Shown here: piece after piece, positions 16,919 to 25,042 of the stretch | Layout: each line of letters begins with the position of its first letter | Position numbering within the stretch: the first letter of the stretch is position 1 | NCBI RefSeq assembly: GCF_000166055.1 | Contig: NC_014664.1 | Location: 558,001-622,000, forward strand | DNA: 64,000 nucleotides | Source of the DNA: Rhodomicrobium vannielii ATCC 17100 | GTDB lineage: Bacteria; Pseudomonadota; Alphaproteobacteria; Rhizobiales; Rhodomicrobiaceae | Direction of reading: 5' to 3' | Translations under genes and position numbers: made by a program | Notes under the pieces: model-generated | Told to the model about the DNA's origin: nothing | Seen by the model: the letters and a program-made list of their open reading frames with translations, nothing else | Database searches by the model: none

Positions 16919-19246
16919 GTGAATAAGGCATTATTTTCTCTTGCAGAAATGCAGGAGATCAAGGGGCGTGCGCGCCTTCTCGTGACGGTTTCGGCGCTTG
17001 CACTCGGGTTCGGTTTGGCGTCTTCGGCATCGGCGCAGGATGCGCAGATCCTTCCGCCCGTACGGGTCACGACACCGGCGGATGCTCCGAAGAAGGTGAA
17101 ACGGCAAGCGCCGCAAACTGCATCCGTCGATCGGAGCCTGGGCCAAGACCAAGGGCAGGGCGGACAAGGCGGTGAGGCGCGGCAGGGCGGCGATTCCGGC
17201 CCGAGCGGCTTCACTCCGCAAACGGCCTCGATCGGACCTTTCGCGAACGTCAAACTTCTCGACACGCCCTATTCCATCGACGTTGTCGATCAGAAGGTGC
17301 TCGACAACCAGCAAGTTCGCAGCCTCGATCAGGCGCTGAAATATGTCCCATCGGCCCAACTCGAACCGCGCGGCGGTATCGACGTGGGGCGCCCTCAGTC
17401 GCGCGGCTTTGAAGGCGACACCTTCGCCAACACGCGCCTCGACGGCATGAACATCTTTGCCGTGACCGCGCAGCCGCTTGAGATGATCGACCATATCGAG
17501 GTCGTCAACGGTCTCACGGGTGCGTTCTACGGCCCGGCGAACCCCGCCGGCATGTTCAATTTCGTGGCGAAGCGGCCGACGGATTATTTCCTGAACGAAT
17601 TCACGACCGGCTATTCGACAAACGGCGGCTGGCTTTCCCATGCCGATGTCGGCGGGCGTGTCGGCCCGAACGGCTTCTTCGGTTACCGCCTGAACTTCGT
17701 GAATGAAGAGGGGAGCGGCTACGTTTCGACGAGCCATCTCGACCGCAAGCTCGCCTCGGGCGCGTTCGACTTCCGCTTTTCGAACAATACTGTGCTTGAA
17801 GTGAACGCGAGCTACTACAACTACCAGAAGTCCGGCTACCCGGGCGGGTTCTCGGTGCCGAACTACTTTTCGAATGTCCCCACGAGCATTCAGCTTCCGA
17901 AGCTCGATCCCACGCAAGCGGGCTACGGGCAAGAATTCACCTCATCGCGCTATGAGGTCGATACGGAAAGCGCCAAGATCAAGCACGACTTCGGCAACGG
18001 CTGGAACCTGACGGCGGGCGTCCTTCACAACCGAACGGATCGCTTCTTCTCATCGGTCTCGAACGCCATCTCCGCCGATGGAACGAAGTTCACGCAAAGC
18101 CTGTCCGCCAATCCGGCCACCCCGCCTGCTCGCACGGATGCGTTCAGCAACACTGCAAATCTGAACGGCAAGCTCGACACCTACGGCATCGGCCACGAGG
18201 TGGTTCTTGGCACGACCGGCTATCGGACAGAGGCGTATAGTTCTCCCCAAACCAGCGCGTTGACGAAAACTCTCGTCACAAATCGGGATATTTACGATCC
18301 GCTTGAGGTGGCTCCGATCTACATTCCGGGACGTCCGCCGATGTACAAGAGTTCGGACGGATGGCAGCAGAGCGTGATCGTCGGCGACACCATCACCTTG
18401 AATCGCTATTTCTCGGCAATGGCGGTGGGCAGCTATAGCTGGATCGGCTCGCACGGCTACAACGCCAGCGGCGTTCAGACGAGCGAAACCTATACGGACG
18501 GTTTCAGTCCGACCGCAGCGCTGATGTTCAAGCCGCTTCAGAATATCACGACTTACGTGGCCTACGCCGACAGTCTGCAAAAGGGCGATACGCTCACGGC
18601 GGGCGGCGTAACCCGGACGCTTGACCCGTATCGCAGCGAACAATACGAGGCGGGCGTCAAAGCGAAGCTCGGCGGCATCGACGCGCGCGTCGCGATATTC
18701 CAGATCGAGCGCCCCTTCGCCTATGTCGATGGCACCGTCGTTAATGAAGCGGGTAACCAGCGAAATCAGGGCGTCGAATTTCAGGCGGGTGGACAGGTCT
18801 ACGAGAATATCCATTTGCTCACAGGCGTGACGTTCCTCGACCCGAAGCTCCTTGATGCGGTCGATCCGAATGCCGAGGGCAAGCAGATCATCGGCGTGCC
18901 CGAAGTTCAGGCCAACATCCTCGTGGAATACTATGTGCCGTGGGTCGAAAACCTCGTGGCCAGCGCCAACGTGCATTATGTGGGAGAGCGTGCGGTGAAC
19001 AACGTGAACACGTCATGGGCCGATGCTTTCACAACCGTCGATCTCGGCGCGCGCTATGAAACGGAGGTTTTCGGCCGAAAGACCACACTGCGGCTGAACG
19101 TCAACAACGTGTTCGACGAAAAATCTTGGGCGGCGGTCATGCCGGGCAGCATCATCGGCGACCCGGGCACAGCTACAAAGGGTGCTAACACGGCTTTTCT
19201 TGGCTCCCCGCGCGAAGTTGTGTTCACCGGCACGGTTCGCTTCTAG
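16919..19246 (+). CDS. TonB-dependent outer-membrane receptor for a siderophore-like ligand
   Basis: A 775-residue receptor starting at GTG, with GGTGGG upstream and an extended signal peptide ending ASAQ. A TonB-box-like LPPVRVT follows, then a Gly/Gln-rich linker, a plug domain (DTPYSIDVVDQKVLDNQQVR, SRGFEGD, GLTGAFYGPANPAGMFN) and a 22-strand barrel ending in VVFTGTVRF with the terminal Phe. The plug is of the FhuA/FpvA class; there is no N-terminal signalling (STN) domain. Together with the FecB-C-E importer it can bring a chelated metal through both membranes. The Mo-box makes molybdate or vanadate complexes with catecholates attractive ligands, as in Azotobacter; this is inference. Confidence 0.9.
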   Translation: MNKALFSLAEMQEIKGRARLLVTVSALALGFGLASSASAQDAQILPPVRVTTPADAPKKVKRQAPQTASVDRSLGQDQGQGGQGGEARQGGDSGPSGFTPQTASIGPFANVKLLDTPYSIDVVDQKVLDNQQVRSLDQALKYVPSAQLEPRGGIDVGRPQSRGFEGDTFANTRLDGMNIFAVTAQPLEMIDHIEVVNGLTGAFYGPANPAGMFNFVAKRPTDYFLNEFTTGYSTNGGWLSHADVGGRVGPNGFFGYRLNFVNEEGSGYVSTSHLDRKLASGAFDFRFSNNTVLEVNASYYNYQKSGYPGGFSVPNYFSNVPTSIQLPKLDPTQAGYGQEFTSSRYEVDTESAKIKHDFGNGWNLTAGVLHNRTDRFFSSVSNAISADGTKFTQSLSANPATPPARTDAFSNTANLNGKLDTYGIGHEVVLGTTGYRTEAYSSPQTSALTKTLVTNRDIYDPLEVAPIYIPGRPPMYKSSDGWQQSVIVGDTITLNRYFSAMAVGSYSWIGSHGYNASGVQTSETYTDGFSPTAALMFKPLQNITTYVAYADSLQKGDTLTAGGVTRTLDPYRSEQYEAGVKAKLGGIDARVAIFQIERPFAYVDGTVVNEAGNQRNQGVEFQAGGQVYENIHLLTGVTFLDPKLLDAVDPNAEGKQIIGVPEVQANILVEYYVPWVENLVASANVHYVGERAVNNVNTSWADAFTTVDLGARYETEVFGRKTTLRLNVNNVFDEKSWAAVMPGSIIGDPGTATKGANTAFLGSPREVVFTGTVRF

Positions 19247-19260
19247 CAAAACTCACGCGA

Positions 19261-19290
19261 GAGGTGCCGCACTGCATTGCGCGGCACCTC
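19261..19290. terminator. Bidirectional hairpin between convergent genes
   Basis: GAGGTGCCGC, a 10-base loop, and GCGGCACCTC: a perfect 10-bp stem between the receptor (plus) and the small gene at 19303 (minus). There is no long U-tract in either direction. Confidence 0.6.
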
Positions 19291-19302
19291 GGCTGCCAAG
19301 CC

Positions 19303-19515
19303 TCAGTTAGAGAACGCCTTTTCCTGCTTCTGGTCATAGTCCGAGAAAGCCTTGGCGAGGCCCGTCAGCACCTCGGCGCTCGTCTCGAACATGGCGCGAA
19401 ACTTCGGCTCGTCGACCTTGTCGATGTCCTCGCGCATGTGCTTTGCAAGATCCGTGAGCGCCGCATGCATCTTCTGGGTGTGATGGTGCGGATCGGAAAC
19501 AGACGTGTCGGCCAT
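19303..19515 (-). CDS. Small histidine-containing helical protein
   Basis: A 70-residue acidic helical protein with AAGGAAG before its ATG. The N-terminus MADTSVSDPHHHTQKMHAAL carries a His cluster that could bind metal; the rest is two amphipathic helices (DLAKHMREDIDKVDEPKFRA). I know no family. It lies 145 bp downstream of the nitroreductase gene on the same strand and could be the last gene of the vnf-associated operon; no separate promoter is obvious. Confidence 0.6.
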   Translation of the reverse strand: MADTSVSDPHHHTQKMHAALTDLAKHMREDIDKVDEPKFRAMFETSAEVLTGLAKAFSDYDQKQEKAFSN

Positions 19516-19659
19516 TGTGCTTCCTTTCGATTATACGGGCGCCCGCAGGAGCGTCAGCGCGTCCTGTATGGGCGGGGATACAACCGAAACTCAAATGGCG
19601 GGTGCCGGTTCCGGCGGTCGCGATCAACGGCGTAGAGCGGAAGACTGCAACCCACCCGC

Positions 19660-20208
19660 CTAAAGCATCCGCACATAAGCGGATGCATCGACGACCGGCG
19701 CGGGCGCGGGCTCTTCCTTCGGCGTGCCCAGATAAAGGAAGCCCACGATCTGGTCCTTCTCGCCAAGCTCAAGCAGGTGATGCAGGTTGCGGTCGAACAT
19801 CGCCCAGCCGGAGCGCCAGATGCCGCCGAACCCCTGCGCCACCGCTGCCATCTGCATCGCCATGACGGCGCAACCCGCCGTAAGTTGTTGCTCGAACAGA
19901 TGAACGACGTCGCTCTCGCGCGCCTTGGCCACCACCACGATGACGAGCGGCGCGCGCAGCGGCATTTTGGGCGCGCGCTTCACGATCTCCTCGCTCTTGC
20001 CCGATGCTTTCGCCGCCACCTCCATCAGCGCGCCGAGGCGCGCAAGTCCATCGCCCCTGGCAACGATGAACTCATACGGCCGCAAGTGCTGGAAGTCGGG
20101 CACGCGAAGCGCCGCCTTCAGGATCGCATCGAGCGCCTCGCCTTCTGGAGCGGGTTCGGTCAGCGCAGAACAGGAGCGGCGTTCGTGAAGCAGCTTCAGC
20201 GCGTCCAT
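19660..20208 (-). CDS. Nitroreductase-family flavoprotein, YdjA-like
   Basis: A 182-residue FMN-dependent oxidoreductase of the short YdjA type: LLHERRSCSALTEPAPEGE at the start binds FMN phosphate; LRPYEFIVARGDG and the GFGGIWRSG loop (family motif GxGxxWxSG) follow. Length matches YdjA (183). The start at 20208 is preferred because AAGGGA precedes it; the in-frame ATG at 20238 lies inside the ABC gene. It follows the orphan ABC ATPase by 17 bp, so it belongs to the triad-2 operon. A redox role in metal or cofactor handling is possible but unproven. Confidence 0.8.
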   Translation of the reverse strand: MDALKLLHERRSCSALTEPAPEGEALDAILKAALRVPDFQHLRPYEFIVARGDGLARLGALMEVAAKASGKSEEIVKRAPKMPLRAPLVIVVVAKARESDVVHLFEQQLTAGCAVMAMQMAAVAQGFGGIWRSGWAMFDRNLHHLLELGEKDQIVGFLYLGTPKEEPAPAPVVDASAYVRML

Positions 20209-20224
20209 GCATAATCCCTTCTTT

Positions 20225-21253
20225 TCAATCCTTCGCAAGCAAACCGGCCCACGCCAGCGGCGCGTCGATGCGCTCGCCGCTGCGCAGGCGGTGCCTCAAG
20301 GCCATCAGTTCGCAGTCGATCCGTTCGAGCACCGCGAGGTTCGCGCGCTCGTCAGCCCCCGTTTCGATGACGCCTGCGACCGCCCCATTTCTCACGGCGA
20401 TTCGCCTCGTCCCCATCAGCGCAAGAATCGGATCATGCGTCGAGATGAGAACGATTTTTTCGCTCGCGATCAACAGGTCGAGCGAGCGCTTCCTGTCGAT
20501 GCCCGCATTTTCGATCTCGTCGATAAGCACCACGGGGGAAGCAGAAAGAAGTGCCGTGTCGGCGATCATCAGCGCACGGCTCTGCCCACCGCTCAACTGC
20601 GTCAACGACACGGCCGCGGAGAAGCTCTCGCCTGCGAGTTCGTTCGCGCAGGCAATTACTTCGTCCACGATACGGTCGCGGTCCTCGACCATGCGGCAGT
20701 CGGCGTGCATCGCCACGAACTCGCCCACGGTGAGGTCGACCACGAAATTCATGTTCTGCGAAAGCTGCGCGATGAGCTTTCGATCCGACGCATAGCGCCA
20801 GGATGGGTCCGGCGCTTCGCCATTGACCAGCACGCGGCGGCGGGACGGCGTATCGCCCTGCGCAAGACACTCGATGTCGGCGAGAAGGCGGCTCTTGCCG
20901 GACCCCGTCGGCCCGACGATGCACAGCACGTCGCCCGCGCGAAGTTCGAGATCGAGGCGCTCGGCTTCGCCCTTCTTGTCGCGTCCGCCGAGGATCGTCA
21001 GCGAGCGCACTGTGACCTGAGAAGGAGCCTTCAGCGCTTCCACCTGTTCTGCGAGCGCCACGATATGAGAGAGCAGTTGTTCGCGCCCCATGCCGATGTC
21101 GGAAAGCCGCTCGTCGGTGAGCGAGGCTAGCCACGAGGCGACCGTTCGCGATGGCTTCGCGCCCTCGCCGCCCGTCTGGGCGAGGAGGTCGGCAAAAGCC
21201 GGGTGCGTGCGCGTCAGGTCTCCAAGCGTGAGCATCAGCGGATCAACCTTCAT
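20225..21253 (-). CDS. Orphan soluble ABC ATPase (triad 2)
   Basis: A 342-residue homologue of the protein at 12642. The ABC domain has Walker A GPTGSGKS, QNMNFVVD, signature LSGGQ, Walker B VVLIDEIENAG and H-loop STHDP, the same unusual DEIENAG line as copy 1. The first ~90 residues form a separate helical region (LTLGDLTRTHPAFADLLAQT) that vaguely recalls ScdA/DUF1858-type N-terminal domains but lacks their cysteines. No permease is adjacent. It overlaps the GTPase gene by 11 bp. Role inferred as ATP-driven step in metal or cofactor handling. Confidence 0.8.
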   Translation of the reverse strand: MKVDPLMLTLGDLTRTHPAFADLLAQTGGEGAKPSRTVASWLASLTDERLSDIGMGREQLLSHIVALAEQVEALKAPSQVTVRSLTILGGRDKKGEAERLDLELRAGDVLCIVGPTGSGKSRLLADIECLAQGDTPSRRRVLVNGEAPDPSWRYASDRKLIAQLSQNMNFVVDLTVGEFVAMHADCRMVEDRDRIVDEVIACANELAGESFSAAVSLTQLSGGQSRALMIADTALLSASPVVLIDEIENAGIDRKRSLDLLIASEKIVLISTHDPILALMGTRRIAVRNGAVAGVIETGADERANLAVLERIDCELMALRHRLRSGERIDAPLAWAGLLAKD

Positions 21254-21947
21254 GTCCGGCGCATCCGAAGGTCATCTTGCGGACATTGCCGCGCTGATAG
21301 TCCTCGCCGATGACCGTTTCGCCGATGCAGTAAGGACATACGGCGGACGGCATCGGAAAGCGCAGGCGGCGCCCTTCGAGGCGTTCGATGCTCTGCGCGG
21401 CTTCGAGGCGATGCGCAAGTTCGCCCGCCCCCTGTCCGGTGATGCCGTTGAAGAACAGGATGGTCGCACGCGGATTGGCGAGCCGGACGTTGAACGCGAA
21501 AACCTCGCGCTCGGCCTGGCTCACGATGTCGCCCTTGGTGATGACGACGATGTCGGAGAGCTTCAGCATCGGCCCGATCTTCTTCGGCGTATGCACGCCC
21601 GAGAGCGCGTCCACCACGCAGACGGCGAGCGTGCCTTGCACGTGGGGCGAGCAGCGGTTGCACAGCCCCGCGCTTTCCGCGATCAGCATGTCGAGCGCCT
21701 GATCGCGGCCCCAGCCGAGGCAATCGTCGATGTTGCTGACGAAGAAATGGTCCGGGCAGACATTGCCCGCGAGGCCCACCGTCACCGGCAGCCCTGCGCG
21801 CTGATAGAGCTTGTCGTCGGATGTCGACAGCGAGTCGAACTTGACGATGCCGACGCGCTGGCCGGGCCTGTTCAGAAGTTCGGCCGTCTTGAGGATGACG
21901 GCGGTCTTGCCGACAGACGGCGGTCCCGCAACGGTGATCACGCGCAT
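21243..21947 (-). CDS. HypB/UreG-like metal-type GTPase (triad 2)
   Basis: A 234-residue paralogue of the GTPase at 11951, the same length. Walker A GPPSVGKT (8-15), CPDH (64-67), ESAGLCNRC (91-99), guanine motif TKGD (137-140) and a C-terminal CxxC (CPYC) are all kept, whereas intervening sequence has drifted. A further cysteine occurs in the tail (FGCAGHEG). Conservation of the possible metal ligands between diverged copies argues that they matter. It overlaps its neighbours on both sides, so the three proteins are probably made in step. Confidence 0.83.
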   Translation of the reverse strand: MRVITVAGPPSVGKTAVILKTAELLNRPGQRVGIVKFDSLSTSDDKLYQRAGLPVTVGLAGNVCPDHFFVSNIDDCLGWGRDQALDMLIAESAGLCNRCSPHVQGTLAVCVVDALSGVHTPKKIGPMLKLSDIVVITKGDIVSQAEREVFAFNVRLANPRATILFFNGITGQGAGELAHRLEAAQSIERLEGRRLRFPMPSAVCPYCIGETVIGEDYQRGNVRKMTFGCAGHEG

Positions 21948-23041
21948 GGCAGAAACTCCTTTCGCGCGGCAGCCGCCGCATCCTGCGCCGCTTCAAAGGC
22001 GCGGCACGCGGCCTTGATGACTTCGCCCGTCGAACGATGACGGACGAAATCCCAGCCGATCCATTTGAAGCGCGCGCCGGGCGGCAAACGCGGCGCGACA
22101 CCCGGCGCAAGCGCGGGATAGCGGTTGGCGTTGAGCGTGCGGGCGAGCGCGTCGCCGTGAAAATAGTCGACGAGCGGCGCCACGGCATTCGCGCGGGCCG
22201 CCTTGACGGTGAGCCACAGCGGGTAGGCGAGCGCGCCGTCTTCGGGCCAGACGACCTGCGTGCGGTCGCGGCGCGGGCACATGTCGGCCATAGACCACGG
22301 CAGCACGTAGATGCCGCCCATCGAAGCGTCGGTTCCGGCAAGGCGCGGCATCTGCGCAGAATGCATCAGCCCTGGCACGTTCGCGACGAGGCGGCGCACG
22401 CCATCGAGCCCGAACTCCTTCGCCATCGCGAGCAGGAAGAACTTGTTGTAGGCGCTGTAGCGGCGCTGATCCTCGCGCTTCCAGCCGCCGAAGACGACTT
22501 GTCCGCGATAGTCCGGCTCCATCAGGTCGGCCCATCGGCGGGGCACGGGGAGGGAGCCGATCTGCGTGCGGTCGATCAGGAGCACGAACGGCGCGACCGC
22601 ATAGACGCCGATGAACCCTTTCGGATCGACGAGGCCGCAGTCGGCGAATACATCCGCCACGCCGTCCGGCTGGCAGGACGCGAACGCACCCCGCTCCACG
22701 AACTCCGCCTGAAAGCGCCGGTTGAAGATGTTGCCGTGTTCCGCCGAGACGATCATGTTGGGATAGTCGGCTAGATCGCGGATGAAACGCAGCCGGTCGA
22801 AAGGCGTTTCTCCGCCGCGCCCGTGCGGGAAGCAGCATTTGAGCGGACGGCCTCCGGCGGCGAAGTGCTCGATCACCCGCGCCTCGACGCCGTCATGGAT
22901 GCGATGGCGCAGCGGCACCGGAACATTGCCGAGGAAGTCCCACACCTTCGGCGCTCCCACCGCTTCGGCGGCGTGGCCGAACAGTGCGCTCGGCGGGGCC
23001 ATGTCTTCGAGGATGGTGGAAGCGCTGGTGAGCACACCCAT
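21938..23041 (-). CDS. Binding-protein homologue without signal peptide (triad 2)
   Basis: A 367-residue homologue of the protein at 10944. Shared features: PRRWADLMEPDYRGQVVFGG, FGLDGVRRLVANV, a CPRRDRTQVVWPEDGALAYP stretch matching VRRDRSELVWPREGAYAPP, and a C-terminal KWIGWDFVR. It has no signal peptide. The N-terminal third is longer than in copy 1 and includes LKCCFPHGRGGETPFDR, with adjacent cysteines and a histidine that could be ligands. GGAAAG precedes the ATG. It heads its own transcript from the sigma-54 promoter at 23096. Confidence 0.75.
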   Translation of the reverse strand: MGVLTSASTILEDMAPPSALFGHAAEAVGAPKVWDFLGNVPVPLRHRIHDGVEARVIEHFAAGGRPLKCCFPHGRGGETPFDRLRFIRDLADYPNMIVSAEHGNIFNRRFQAEFVERGAFASCQPDGVADVFADCGLVDPKGFIGVYAVAPFVLLIDRTQIGSLPVPRRWADLMEPDYRGQVVFGGWKREDQRRYSAYNKFFLLAMAKEFGLDGVRRLVANVPGLMHSAQMPRLAGTDASMGGIYVLPWSMADMCPRRDRTQVVWPEDGALAYPLWLTVKAARANAVAPLVDYFHGDALARTLNANRYPALAPGVAPRLPPGARFKWIGWDFVRHRSTGEVIKAACRAFEAAQDAAAAARKEFLPCA

Positions 23042-23095
23042 TGACTATTCTTTCCACTTCGCCAACTGGCAAACGCTTTCAATGCGTTGAGTACA

Positions 23096-23110
23096 GCAAG
23101 GGTCGTGCCA
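23096..23110 (-). promoter_or_regulatory. Sigma-54 promoter of triad 2
   Basis: On the minus strand TGGCACGACCCTTGC, a textbook -24/-12 element with GG-N10-GC. It lies about 55 bp before the first triad-2 gene. Confidence 0.88.
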
Positions 23111-23133
23111 GCTATATATCGCGCGATATTTAT
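23110..23133. promoter_or_regulatory. Degenerate Mo-box and 14-bp palindrome next to the triad-2 promoter
   Basis: AGCTATATAT at 23110 matches one ModE arm; the second arm is poor. Inside is the perfect palindrome ATATCGCGCGATAT (23116-23129). The element touches the -24 end of the promoter, the position where Mo-boxes lie at vnfA and near vnfD. Confidence 0.4.
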
Positions 23134-23141
23134 TCGTGATC

Positions 23142-23185
23142 GTACCGGAGCGAACGAAACGACGCCGTCGTGTACCGCCACGCAC
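23142..23185. promoter_or_regulatory. VnfA-type activator sites of triad 2
   Basis: GTAC-CGGAGC-GAAC (23142-23155) and the weaker GTAC-CGCCAC-GCAC (23172-23185), 30 bp apart as at 9691/9721. They lie 35-75 bp upstream of the -24 element. Confidence 0.6.
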
Positions 23186-23193
23186 CTTTCAGC

Positions 23194-23667
23194 TCAGTCG
23201 TCTATCGAGGTGATCAGATCGTGCCGCGCGGGTTCGATGCCGGACAGCGTCGGCTGCGTCTTCGCCGCCTCGGCGCGTGCCTTTGCCTTGTCGACCCAAG
23301 GCAGGCCGCCATGCACGATCGCAAGGCTGACTTCATTCAAGAGGTCGATGATGTCGTGGCCCTCGTCCACGATAATCGGCTGCACGCCAAGCGCCATCAG
23401 GCGGCGGATCGAAGACGCGCCGATGGAGGCCGCATAGACGGCGGCGCATTCCTGCACGAAGTCGAGCTTCGGAATGACCTTGTCCTTGTCGGTCCCGGTC
23501 AAGCCGACGCGGGTCGTCTCCCCTTCCTGTTCAGCCTTCGGAAACTCCATGAACCCGACGAGATCAGCCTGCCCTGGAGCCACATCGTAAAGCATCAGCG
23601 CTTCCGCGCCGCCGAAATGAAGGTTGACCGTCTGGCGGTCGCTCGTGGCAAAGGCAATTCTCAACAT
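23194..23667 (-). CDS. vnfX: VnfX, nitrogenase cofactor-carrier protein of the NifX family
   Basis: A 157-residue NifX/NafY-core protein, which binds cofactor precursors in transit to the dinitrogenase. It opens MLRIAFATSDRQTVNLHFGG, the family start with the conserved NxHFG, then FLVYD-like LMLYDVAPG, and ends in a helical tail. The start at 23667 overlaps the vnfN stop by 7 bp, giving the classic vnfE-N-X order of Azotobacter. Two further NifX-family genes lie in this window (29797, 34859). Likely role: holding FeVco or its precursor. Confidence 0.87.
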   Translation of the reverse strand: MLRIAFATSDRQTVNLHFGGAEALMLYDVAPGQADLVGFMEFPKAEQEGETTRVGLTGTDKDKVIPKLDFVQECAAVYAASIGASSIRRLMALGVQPIIVDEGHDIIDLLNEVSLAIVHGGLPWVDKAKARAEAAKTQPTLSGIEPARHDLITSIDD

Positions 23668-25040
23668 GCTTTTCGATCCGTTTCGTCGTCGCGGGGCGTG
23701 CCCTGCCAGTAGATCGAGCGGTAGGGCGCGAGTTCGCGGTAATGGGCGGCGAGCAGGTTCGCAGTCTCGAATAGCGTGCTTCGCGCACCGCCATAGCCGA
23801 CCCACACGCGGCTGTGCGCGCCGTAGCTGTCGTAGAGCGGGAAGCCCGCGCGAAAGAGCGTCGTTTTCGTCCGCTTCGCGATCTCCGCGCCGTGGGAATT
23901 CGTCACGATCATTTCCGCGCCCGTTTCGCGCACGAGCCATTCGAAGTCTTCGAGGTCGCCGACGACGACTTGCGGCAGTGGCAGCGTCGCAAGGTGCTGC
24001 GCCCGGGCCGACGCGACGGCCGCGACGATCTCAGCACCCATCGCCTGATAAAAGCGCACGAGGGTTGCCAGCAGGTCCGGGTCCGCCGCGATGGCGATTT
24101 TCGCGCCGCCAATCTGGAACTGCGTATCCACCATCGCGTCGAGAAGCTGCGCGCGCTTGCGCTGGAAGCCGGCAGGCACGGGCACGCCCGCGATGCCGGA
24201 CAGCGCGCGGCTGAAGGCGTCGCATTCGTCGACGCTCATGAGGCCGGAGAAACGCCAGTCCGTAACGCCCGTCCGCTCGCGCAAAGCGTCGGCGGCCTTG
24301 TCGAGCGACGGGCCGATGACGAGCGTCGCCGCCGATTCTGCCATGGTCGCGATGCTCGCACGCGCCGCGCCGCCATAGGTCAGCGTGCGATAGCCATCAT
24401 CGGTAAGGTGGCCATCGAGCGAGTCCGCAATGTCGGGCACGACAACCGCCGAGAGCCCGAACGACGCGATCCAGTCTTTCACGGCCTCGACGTCGCCCGG
24501 CGTCAGCATCGCCGAGGGCAGCACGTTCACCTGACGCGGGCGGGCCACGTTCGACGCGGCCTGCGGCACGAGCGTATCGAGGATTGCCTCGACGCCCGCC
24601 GCAAACCCTGTTTCGAGATTGCCGAGCGTATCCGACGCGCTGATCGGGACAATCGCCACGCCGTCATATCCCGGGTGGCGCTGGCGGAAGGCGCGAATCG
24701 TGGACGGCACGTCTGCACCCTGCACCTCGGAAAGCCCGGTCGTGATGAGGCCGATGACCTCCGGTTTGTCCTTTGCGCAGATCGTGGCGAGCGCCTCGAC
24801 CACATTGCCGTCCGCGCCGAGCACCGTGGTGAGTTGGTCCATCGCCGTCGTCTGGAGTGCGATGGGGTCGCGGAAATGGCGCATGAAGAACAGTTTGTTG
24901 AAAGACGTGCAGCCGCGCGCGCCATGCTCCAGCGGCATCGCTTCGGCGAGGCCGAGGATCGCAAGCGACGCGCCGATGGGCTGGCTGGTCTTCAGCGGAT
25001 TGACGGCAAGCGCCTTCGTGGGCAGAACGATCTCAGCCAT
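23661..25040 (-). CDS. vnfN: VnfN, cofactor-assembly scaffold subunit
   Basis: A 459-residue NifN/VnfN homologue that pairs with VnfE to form the scaffold where the vanadium cofactor is finished. Landmarks are KTSQPIGASLAILGL, EHGARGCTSFNKLFF (one cluster cysteine), LITTGLSEVQGADV in the place where NifD/K have a Cys, and the C-terminal GYGGARSTLFETANLL. The start at 25040 follows the vnfE stop by two bases; a longer in-frame start inside vnfE (25091) is less likely. Assignment to Vnf rather than Nif rests on operon context and the VnfA-type promoter. Confidence 0.88.
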   Translation of the reverse strand: MAEIVLPTKALAVNPLKTSQPIGASLAILGLAEAMPLEHGARGCTSFNKLFFMRHFRDPIALQTTAMDQLTTVLGADGNVVEALATICAKDKPEVIGLITTGLSEVQGADVPSTIRAFRQRHPGYDGVAIVPISASDTLGNLETGFAAGVEAILDTLVPQAASNVARPRQVNVLPSAMLTPGDVEAVKDWIASFGLSAVVVPDIADSLDGHLTDDGYRTLTYGGAARASIATMAESAATLVIGPSLDKAADALRERTGVTDWRFSGLMSVDECDAFSRALSGIAGVPVPAGFQRKRAQLLDAMVDTQFQIGGAKIAIAADPDLLATLVRFYQAMGAEIVAAVASARAQHLATLPLPQVVVGDLEDFEWLVRETGAEMIVTNSHGAEIAKRTKTTLFRAGFPLYDSYGAHSRVWVGYGGARSTLFETANLLAAHYRELAPYRSIYWQGTPRDDETDRKAC

Positions 25041-25042
25041 GG

